This document shows, one piece after another, positions 57,989 through 64,000 of a DNA stretch of 64,000 bases; position 1 is the stretch's first letter, and each line of letters starts with the position of its first letter. The stretch covers positions 186,001 to 250,000 of the forward strand of contig NZ_RDFA01000005.1 in NCBI RefSeq assembly GCF_004118325.1, in the 5' to 3' direction. The notes beneath the pieces are model-generated. The model was not told the origin of the DNA. It ran no database searches and was given only the letters and a program-made list of their open reading frames with translations. A program made the position numbers and the translations under genes. The stretch is from Halorientalis pallida. GTDB lineage: Archaea; Halobacteriota; Halobacteria; Halobacteriales; Haloarculaceae.

Positions 57989-58007
57989 ACTTATGCTCGA
58001 CATAAGT
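57989..58007. promoter_or_regulatory. Perfect 7-bp inverted repeat ACTTATG-N5-CATAAGT
   Basis: Lies between the divergent OYE gene and the MoxR operon, 88 bp from the MoxR ATG and 149 bp from the OYE ATG. The symmetrical arms with a 5-bp spacer look like an operator for a dimeric regulator; TTATG may double as a TATA-like element. No regulator gene is adjacent. Confidence 0.4.
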
Positions 58008-58094
58008 TGACAAGCACGTGTAGACAGGAATGATGCACACACAAACGGGCAATCACACATTCTCAGTCGGCCACTGTATCCACAGGCCCATGCG

Positions 58095-59027
58095 ATGACC
58101 GAAGAAACGTTCCCGACGTTCGAGGAGGACGAGCTTCGCGCCCTGTTCGACAGTCAGGACTACGTCGTTGACGACGAGGTGGTCATTCCGGTGCTACTCA
58201 CGCTCCGGCTCGGGAAGCCGCTTCTCGTCGAGGGTCCACCCGGGAGTGGGAAGACGGAGCTCGGCAAGGTGCTGGCCGACGGTCTCGATACCGAGCTGAT
58301 TCGTCTTCAGTGCTACGAGGGGCTCGCAGCCGAAAACACCCTGTACGAGTGGAACTACACGAAGCAGTTGCTCTCTGTTCAGAGCGACGAGCGTGGCGTC
58401 GCCGACGGTGCCAGCGACGACGCTGGCTCAGTGTTCGAGGAATCGTTCTTGCTGGAGCGCCCACTGCTGTCGGCGCTGTCTAACGAGCACGAAAAGCCCC
58501 CAGTGTTGCTCATCGACGAGATCGACCGCGCCGACCAAGAGTTCGAGGCATTGCTGTTGGAGGTACTCTCAGATTTTCAAGTGTCGATTCCCGAGCTCGG
58601 AACGATCGAGGCGTCGGTCCCACCGATTGTCATTATCACCTCGAACCGGACCCGTGGGCTGAGCGACGCCCTGAAGCGCCGGTGTCTGTACCTCCACATG
58701 GAGCCTCCATCCTTCGAGCGCGAATGCGAGATCATCCAGCGGAAAGTCCCGACGCTCCCTTCGGCGACGGTCGCCCAGCTTTGTGGTGTTGTCCAACGCC
58801 TGCGCGCGGAACCGCTCGTGAAACAACCCGGTGTCGCCGAGACGCTGGACTGGTCACAGGCCCTCGACGCACTGGATGCCGCCGACGACCTCTCCCCGGC
58901 GCTGCTCGAGCAGACGCTGTCCTGCCTCCTGAAAGACGCCGAGGATGTCGGCCGCATCGACGACGAGATGCTCACGACGCTACTGGAAGCTGGCTCGAAA
59001 GCACGGGCAGAGGCCACGGACCGATGA
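58095..59027 (+). CDS. MoxR-family AAA ATPase (CoxD-like)
   Basis: 310 aa. Walker A EGPPGSGKTELGK near residue 46, Walker B LLIDEIDRAD, sensor 1 VIITSNRTRGLS and the helical lid thereafter define the MoxR group. In carbon monoxide dehydrogenase and related molybdenum hydroxylase clusters this protein (CoxD) works with a VWA protein (CoxE) to finish the active site of the large subunit. Its stop overlaps the VWA gene ATG, and the hydroxylase subunits lie 2.6 kb downstream. Confidence 0.9.
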   Translation: MTEETFPTFEEDELRALFDSQDYVVDDEVVIPVLLTLRLGKPLLVEGPPGSGKTELGKVLADGLDTELIRLQCYEGLAAENTLYEWNYTKQLLSVQSDERGVADGASDDAGSVFEESFLLERPLLSALSNEHEKPPVLLIDEIDRADQEFEALLLEVLSDFQVSIPELGTIEASVPPIVIITSNRTRGLSDALKRRCLYLHMEPPSFERECEIIQRKVPTLPSATVAQLCGVVQRLRAEPLVKQPGVAETLDWSQALDALDAADDLSPALLEQTLSCLLKDAEDVGRIDDEMLTTLLEAGSKARAEATDR

Positions 59028-60361
59028 CTGAACAGCGGTCGGTCGACCTGTCGGCCGAAACCATCCACGCCGCCCTCTCCGACTCCGTCCGCGAACACAT
59101 CATAACCGCGGTGGTGACCCTCGAATCGGACCTCCGGGCGAAGGGCGTAACAGTTCCACCGAACGCGGGTATCACCGCGACACGCGCACTCTCGACAATC
59201 GGCGTCGCAGAACGGACCCGCGTCCACCACGCGTTGCGGTCGACGTTCATCTCACGTGCGGCCGACCTGCCGGTGTTCGAGGCTGTGTTCCCAGCGTTTT
59301 GGGCGCGGCTCACGATGTCCGGCGACGAGACGGCTGAATCCGAGTCAACCAGCAACATGCCCGATCGGGCTTTAGAGGCTGACCCCAGCCACTCCGAGGC
59401 GACGGACGGACCCGACGAGGTCGATGCCCTCGCGGGAACCACTTCCCGGTCACGGCCGTCGGGGCTCTCGGATGGGGCGGCCGACAACGACGGATCGACT
59501 GCGACAGCGACATACACGCCAACGGGCACGTCCGAGCGGCTGGTGGCCGACAGCGAAGCTATCGATGAGGGTTCGTTCAGAGGGCCAGTCGCACGGCTCG
59601 GCCGCGTACTCGGCCAGCTCGACGGACGGCGGTCGGTCCCCGACAGCACTGGCGCTAGCGTGGACGTCCGGCGTGCGCTTCGCCGGAGCGCGGGGACTGG
59701 TGGAGCCATGCTGGAGCCCCCCCGAATCGACTCTGACCGGACGGCTATGGACACCGTCGTGCTGATCGACGTGAGCCGGTCGGTGCTGGACACGCTCGAT
59801 CGGTCGGCACTGCTCGAGATGTGCCGGCAGATGCACGCCAGCTGGCGATCGGTGCGGACGTTCTTTTTCGATACGGAGATAGCGGAGGTGTCAGCCCATC
59901 TCGCGGAGCCTTCCCCCGAACGGGCAGTTGACGCGCTGGCGAGTGCCGAGACCGTCTGGGGCGGCGGCACGCAGATCGGCAGAGCGCTCGCGACACTGAG
60001 GCGCGCCCACCCCCACGCGGTCGACCGCGGGACGATCGTCCTCGTCGTTAGTGACGGCCTCGAAGTGGGCGAACTCGACCTCCTCGACCGCGAGATGGTC
60101 AACCTGTCGACAGCTGCAGCGGCGGTACTGTGGCTGAACCCACTTGCGACAGCCCCCGGTTACGAGCCGACCTGCCAGGGGATGGCCACCGCTCGCCCGT
60201 TTCTCGACGGGCTGTTCGCCTTCGGGGGGCCTGCCGACCTCGACGAGGTCGGCAGACAAGTGTCCCAGCGTGGACTGACCGGAGCCATCGGTTACCAGTA
60301 CGACGGCCGCGGACACAGTCGCGGGACGACGGAGACGGCTAGACAGAGTGATCAGGTATGA
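59024..60361 (+). CDS. VWA-domain protein (CoxE-like)
   Basis: 445 aa from the ATG at 59024. The N-terminal half is helical (RVHHALRSTFISRAADLPVFEAVFPAFW) with a Ser/Thr/Asp-rich linker at about 105-170. The VWA domain covers about 240-430 with a MIDAS site DVSRSVLDT (D-x-S-x-S), a later Thr in WGGGTQIG and Asp in VVSDGLEVGE. Partner of the MoxR ATPase in cofactor insertion of molybdenum hydroxylases. Gene pair coupled by a 4-base overlap. Confidence 0.88.
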   Translation: MTEQRSVDLSAETIHAALSDSVREHIITAVVTLESDLRAKGVTVPPNAGITATRALSTIGVAERTRVHHALRSTFISRAADLPVFEAVFPAFWARLTMSGDETAESESTSNMPDRALEADPSHSEATDGPDEVDALAGTTSRSRPSGLSDGAADNDGSTATATYTPTGTSERLVADSEAIDEGSFRGPVARLGRVLGQLDGRRSVPDSTGASVDVRRALRRSAGTGGAMLEPPRIDSDRTAMDTVVLIDVSRSVLDTLDRSALLEMCRQMHASWRSVRTFFFDTEIAEVSAHLAEPSPERAVDALASAETVWGGGTQIGRALATLRRAHPHAVDRGTIVLVVSDGLEVGELDLLDREMVNLSTAAAAVLWLNPLATAPGYEPTCQGMATARPFLDGLFAFGGPADLDEVGRQVSQRGLTGAIGYQYDGRGHSRGTTETARQSDQV

Positions 60362-60422
60362 ACGTCCGTATTGGACTACACAGACTGACCATGACAGTAC
60401 ACATCCTCGCACGGAGAATCGC

Positions 60423-61568
60423 ATGACGGACAGCAACTGGAGTGTTCCAGAGACAGCGGTGGTTGATACTATCCGGGAGACGGTTGTGGCCGACGAACCA
60501 GCGGTCTTAGCGACCATCGTCGGCGTTGAGGGGAGTGCCTACCGTCAACCGGGCGCGAAGATGGTTGTCGGCGCTGACGGCGACGGCGTCGGCAGCCTCA
60601 CCGCTGGCTGTCTCGAAGACGAGGTGCGGACGCTCGCTGGCGAGGTACTCGACGCTGGGGAGCCCCGTATTGAGACATTCGACCTCACCGGCGACGACGA
60701 CGTTTGGGGGCTGGGCGTCGGCTGCAACGGTGTCATCCGGATGCTGCTGGAACCTCTCGACGACTCCCTCCAGCCAGCGCTCGACGCCGCCGCTGCTGGT
60801 GAGAACTGCGCCGTTGCCACAGTGCTTGAGAGTGACCACCCGGCCTTCGCTCTTGGCGACCGCCTCTGTGGCAGGGAAGGCAGGTTCATAGATACTGAGG
60901 GGTGGCCAACGGCCCTGATCGAGCGTCTCTCCGAACCGGCCGCAACACTATCGGCGGCGGGCAAAGCAGACACTATCGACATCTCGCTCGAGGCGGGGTC
61001 AGTGCGGGTGTTTCTCGACGGTATCGCCGCCCCGCCGGAGCTGTTGGTGTTCGGTACTGGTCACGACGTTCGGCCGGTCGTCGAGCTCGCGACGCTCGCG
61101 GACTTTCAGGTAACTGTAGTCGGATTCCGGGGCGCGACGGCGACAGCGGAGCGGTTCCCGTCGGCCGACCGCGTTATCTCTACCTCACCGACGGCGGTGC
61201 GAGAGGAGATCGACATCGACGAGCGAACGTACACGGTCGTGATGACGCACAACTTCGTCGACGACCGCCTCACACTCGCCGAGCTCACCCAGTCGGCGAC
61301 ACCCTACATCGGACTGATGGGACCGACCGACCGGTTCTCCGAGATGCTCGACGCCTTTGAAGCAGAGGGGCAGACCTTCGACCGCGCGACCCTCGACCGA
61401 GTCTACACCCCCATCGGAATCGACCTGGGCGGTGGCGCACCGTACCAGATTGCGACGAGCATCGTCTCGGAGGTGCTCGCGGTCCATAACGACCGAACTC
61501 CACAGCACCTCTCCGATAAAGATGGGCCTATCCACGAGCGTCTCGACAGAGACACAGCCGGTGAGTGA
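60423..61568 (+). CDS. XdhC/CoxI-family molybdenum cofactor maturation protein
   Basis: 381 aa from the ATG at 60423. The N-terminal XdhC_CoxI domain shows VGVEGSAYRQPGAKMVV and LTAGCLEDEV (near residue 61) plus GVGCNGVI; the C-terminal Rossmann-type domain begins LLVFGTGHDVRPV and ends with the conserved YTPIGIDLGGGAPYQIATSI. XdhC proteins carry the molybdopterin cofactor and promote its sulfuration before insertion into xanthine-dehydrogenase-type enzymes. It follows the VWA gene by 61 bp in the same direction. Confidence 0.9.
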   Translation: MTDSNWSVPETAVVDTIRETVVADEPAVLATIVGVEGSAYRQPGAKMVVGADGDGVGSLTAGCLEDEVRTLAGEVLDAGEPRIETFDLTGDDDVWGLGVGCNGVIRMLLEPLDDSLQPALDAAAAGENCAVATVLESDHPAFALGDRLCGREGRFIDTEGWPTALIERLSEPAATLSAAGKADTIDISLEAGSVRVFLDGIAAPPELLVFGTGHDVRPVVELATLADFQVTVVGFRGATATAERFPSADRVISTSPTAVREEIDIDERTYTVVMTHNFVDDRLTLAELTQSATPYIGLMGPTDRFSEMLDAFEAEGQTFDRATLDRVYTPIGIDLGGGAPYQIATSIVSEVLAVHNDRTPQHLSDKDGPIHERLDRDTAGE

Positions 61569-61680
61569 ACGAAAGTCGAGGATTCGTCGGACCAGCCAGC
61601 AGAACTGTCTCAGACAACGGACTCTCTCCGTCTCTCACAAATCACACCCCGAGCTCGAAAAAAGTCGACCGCTCGGGTGC

Positions 61681-62547
61681 TTATCCGGCCCGGTTGAGTG
61701 CCGCCGTCACCGCCTTCTCGGTGTACACCGAGAGCAGGTGCGCCCGGTACTCACCGGAGGACTGGGAGTCGCCACGTAGCTCACTGGGGTCGACCGCCTT
61801 CTCAACACGACCGGCCGCCTCCTCGACGATATCGCCGTCGACTGACTCCCCTTCGAGTGCGTCCTCAACCGCCGGTAGCCTGAACGGTGTGTCCGCTACC
61901 CCGGTCACGCCGATGCGGGCGTCGGTCACAGTGTCACTGTCGAGTCGGAGTCTCGCGGCGACCCCGACCATCGCATAGCCCGACAGTGGGTTGCGCCGTT
62001 TCGCGTACGCGCTGACCGCATCGTCTTGGACCGGGACGCCGAGCCCAGTGACGAACTCGTGATCACGGACAGCCGTCTCGTAGGCTCCGTGAAATACGTC
62101 ATCGGCGTCGATGGTGCGCTGGCTGTCGGGTCCTTGTACCGATAGCTCGACGTCAAGCGCCAGGACGGCCGCCAACGGGTCCGACCGTGGGTCACCGTGG
62201 GCGATGTTCCCACCGATGGTCCCACCGTTACGGACCTGCAAATCGCCGACCTCTCCAGCCGCATCCGAGAGCGCCGAGCTGTGCTGTTTCAGCTGTTGTG
62301 ACTCGGCTATATCGGCGTGGGTCGCAAGGGCGCCGATCGAGAGCGTGTCGCCGTCGCGATCAATAGTCGCAAGTCCGTCGAGATGGCTGATGTCGACCAG
62401 TGCTGGCGGCGACTCCTCGCCAGTCTTCATGCGGGGCAACAGTCCGTGTGCCCCCGCCATCAACTCGGCGCCATCGTGGGCCTCGAGCTGCTCTATTGCG
62501 TCGTCGACGCTGTCGGCACGGTAGTAGTCGAATTCCTTCGTGTGCAT
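61681..62547 (-). CDS. FAD-binding subunit of a molybdenum hydroxylase (CoxM/CutM-like)
   Basis: 288 aa from the ATG at 62547 (a TTG at 62550 could add one residue). FAD-binding motifs of the vanillyl-alcohol-oxidase fold are present: MAGAHGLLPRMK near residue 30 and RNGGTIGGNIAHGDPRSD near residue 106 (TIGG motif). C-terminal CO_deh_flav_C domain with GYAMVGVAARLRL and a TGVADTPFRLPAVE segment. Its ATG overlaps the last base of the large-subunit stop. It passes electrons from the iron-sulfur subunit to the acceptor via FAD. Confidence 0.9.
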   Translation of the reverse strand: MHTKEFDYYRADSVDDAIEQLEAHDGAELMAGAHGLLPRMKTGEESPPALVDISHLDGLATIDRDGDTLSIGALATHADIAESQQLKQHSSALSDAAGEVGDLQVRNGGTIGGNIAHGDPRSDPLAAVLALDVELSVQGPDSQRTIDADDVFHGAYETAVRDHEFVTGLGVPVQDDAVSAYAKRRNPLSGYAMVGVAARLRLDSDTVTDARIGVTGVADTPFRLPAVEDALEGESVDGDIVEEAAGRVEKAVDPSELRGDSQSSGEYRAHLLSVYTEKAVTAALNRAG

Positions 62548-64000
62548 CAATCGTTACCTCCTGTGGCCCGCCACACTGTCTCTGGGGTTATTGGGATGTC
62601 CAGATGGTCGATGTCGAACGGCTGGAGCGCGTCCGAGACGGCCGCAACAATCGTCGGCGTCGCGGCGATGGTCGCCGACTCCCCGACCCCCTTCACTCCG
62701 AGCGGGTTGTGCGGGCTCGGCGTGACCGTGTTGTCCGTCTCGAAGTCGGGTAACTGTGTCGAGTGCGGGACGGCGTACTCGTCCATGCGCCTGGTTTCGA
62801 GATGGCCCTCCTCGTCGTATGATGCTCCCTCGAACAACGCAGCGCCGATACCCTGTGCGATGCCGCCGTGTACCTGGCCGTCGACGATGAGCGGGTTGAT
62901 TATCTCCCCGCAGTCGTCAACAGCGACGTACTTCCGGATGTCGATGTCGCCCGTGTCTTGGTCAACCTCGACGACGGCGACGTGTGTGCCGAATGGGAAG
63001 GTGAAGTTCTCCGGGTCGTAGAAGTCCGTGACCTCCAGTCCGGGGTCCATCCCTTCAGGCAGGTCGTGGCCAAGGTATGCTTCGTGAGCGATGCCCTGGA
63101 TGTGCATCGACCGATCGGGCGCGCCAGCGACGTGGAACTCTCCGTCGTCGAACTCGATATCATCGACGCTGGCCTCGAGCTGGTGTGCCGCGATGCGACG
63201 CGCCTTCTCACGCACCTCTCGCGCGCCGCGGGCGATGGAGCCGCCACCGACCGAAGCACTACGACTGCCGTAAGTCCCCATCCCCTGGGGGATGCGGTCC
63301 GTGTCACCCTCGACTACCTCGATGTCCTCGAGAGGAACGCCCAGCTCTTCGGCGGCGATCTGGGCGTACGTCGTCCGATGGCCTTGGCCCTGGTCGGCCG
63401 TCCCGGCTAGTACTGTCACTGTCCCGGTCGAGTCGAACCGGACGATAGAGCTCTCCCAGCCACCGGCCTGCGACCCGAGGTTCCCGGCCGCCTCCGAGGG
63501 TGAGAGGCCCGCTGACTCGACAAAGTTGGCGACACCGATGCCGATGTACCGCCCCTCCTCGCGGAGTTCCTCTTGCTCCTCGCGGAGCGCCTCGTAGTCG
63601 ATATGGTCGAGAGCGGTGTCCATACCGCGCTCGTACTCGCCACTATCATACACGAGAGCAGCGGCCGACTCGTAGGGGAACTCCTCGGCTGGCACGAGGT
63701 TCCGTTTCTTGAACTCGACAGGGTCCATGTCGAGCTCCCGGGCGGCGACGTCCATCGCACGCTCGATTACGTAGATACCCTCCGCGCGGCCTGCGCCACG
63801 GTATGCGTCGACCGGCGTAGTGTTTGTGAACGCACCGACCACCCGGGCGTGGATGGCTGGTATCGTGTACTGCCCTGAGAGTACCGTTGCGTACAGGTAC
63901 GACGGTGTTGCCGACCCGAACTGCGAGAGGTGTGCGCCGATGCCAGCGTGGGTTTCCACACGCAGCCCTCGCACTGTGCCGTCATCGTCCATCGCAACCT
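62547..64000 (-). CDS. Molybdopterin-binding large subunit of a molybdenum hydroxylase (CoxL-like, form II), partial
   Basis: The C-terminal about 484 residues are visible; the N-terminus lies right of base 64000. The substrate-loop sequence VDAYRGAGRAEG is the form II signature (AYRGAGR) and not the AYRCSFR of genuine aerobic CO dehydrogenase, so CO may not be the substrate. Other motifs are GTADQGQGHRTTYAQIAAEELGV (molybdopterin contact) and GVKGVGESATIAATPTIVAA with the catalytic Glu. Probably an aldehyde, purine or N-heterocycle hydroxylase. Coupled to the FAD subunit; a 2Fe-2S subunit is expected beyond the window. Confidence 0.9.
   Translation of the reverse strand, partial: VAMDDDGTVRGLRVETHAGIGAHLSQFGSATPSYLYATVLSGQYTIPAIHARVVGAFTNTTPVDAYRGAGRAEGIYVIERAMDVAARELDMDPVEFKKRNLVPAEEFPYESAAALVYDSGEYERGMDTALDHIDYEALREEQEELREEGRYIGIGVANFVESAGLSPSEAAGNLGSQAGGWESSIVRFDSTGTVTVLAGTADQGQGHRTTYAQIAAEELGVPLEDIEVVEGDTDRIPQGMGTYGSRSASVGGGSIARGAREVREKARRIAAHQLEASVDDIEFDDGEFHVAGAPDRSMHIQGIAHEAYLGHDLPEGMDPGLEVTDFYDPENFTFPFGTHVAVVEVDQDTGDIDIRKYVAVDDCGEIINPLIVDGQVHGGIAQGIGAALFEGASYDEEGHLETRRMDEYAVPHSTQLPDFETDNTVTPSPHNPLGVKGVGESATIAATPTIVAAVSDALQPFDIDHLDIPITPETVWRATGGND

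Noticed and set aside
62547-64000. Genuine aerobic CO dehydrogenase (CoxL form I)
   Set aside because: The active-site loop reads AYRGAGR, not AYRCSFR, so the CO-oxidising form I signature is absent.
1-64000. tRNA, rRNA or CRISPR arrays
   Set aside because: No tRNA-like T-arm/CCA region, rRNA motif or regularly spaced repeat series was recognised when reading both strands.

Overview
The window is haloarchaeal (class Halobacteria) DNA. The larger genes are GC-rich and encode very acidic proteins. Secreted proteins carry Tat (twin-arginine) or lipobox signals, start sites are preceded by archaeal TATA-like boxes rather than bacterial -35/-10 elements, and several families here are essentially haloarchaeal. 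I cannot name the species. The many insertion-sequence remnants, pseudogenes and duplicated small-gene cassettes between about 17.5 and 55.5 kb suggest a megaplasmid or a chromosomal island.

Layout. (1) 1-9987: phosphonate uptake and carbon-phosphorus (C-P) lyase. phnC-phnD-phnE are on the minus strand (phnE runs off the left edge); phnG-H-I-J-K-L-M are divergent on the plus strand and followed without gaps by a TIM-barrel metalloenzyme-like gene and a HAD phosphatase. phnN and phnP are absent from the cluster. (2) 9984-17480: arsenic resistance, comprising arsR-arsM-MFS exporter (minus), arsD-arsA plus two small proteins ending in Cys-Cys (minus), and a divergent arsR-arsC (plus). No ArsB/Acr3 pump is present. 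(3) 17609-23657: two same-oriented, independently inactivated copies of a 1.87-kb IS enclosing a lipoprotein gene and a winged-helix/PIN pair that looks like a toxin-antitoxin module.

(4) 24-32 kb: lower-GC, plasmid-like stretch of small genes: DsrE-like protein, zinc ribbons, paralogous 53-aa proteins, a TRAM-domain protein, Xre/DUF2178 pair, lipoprotein, and two TTAACCAAC inverted repeats. A zinc-ribbon/zinc-ribbon/TRAM cassette occurs here (29.9-31.1 kb) and again, inverted, at 52.5-53.4 kb. (5) 32.4-39.3 kb: CPBP protease, DsbA-like thiol oxidoreductase and three Cys-rich small membrane proteins, bracketed by two copies of an HTH + DUF7521-type membrane gene pair, then a TBP fragment and a broken pyridine-nucleotide-disulfide oxidoreductase. 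(6) 39.3-53.4 kb: signalling: FIST protein + multi-GAF/PAS histidine kinase operon, a TnpB relic, a frameshifted 7TM-type histidine kinase, winged-helix/membrane paralogs, a decayed MazF-like toxin-antitoxin module and a methyl-accepting transducer. (7) 54.0-55.4 kb: an IS630-family element inserted in an older IS relic.

(8) 55.6-64.0 kb: cyclase-family amidohydrolase, old-yellow-enzyme-like reductase, and a molybdenum hydroxylase system. MoxR ATPase, VWA protein and XdhC-like maturation factors (plus strand) face the FAD (CoxM-like) and molybdopterin (CoxL-like, form II signature) subunits (minus strand). The catalytic subunit runs off the right edge and the 2Fe-2S subunit is not in view.

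The best candidates for undescribed biology are the duplicated zinc-ribbon/TRAM cassette with a conserved leader, the Cys-Cys-tail proteins in the ars operon, the TIM-barrel + HAD tail of the phn operon, and the thiol/CxxC membrane cluster bracketed by paralogous regulator-membrane pairs. All functional statements are read from sequence motifs and context; no database search was possible.
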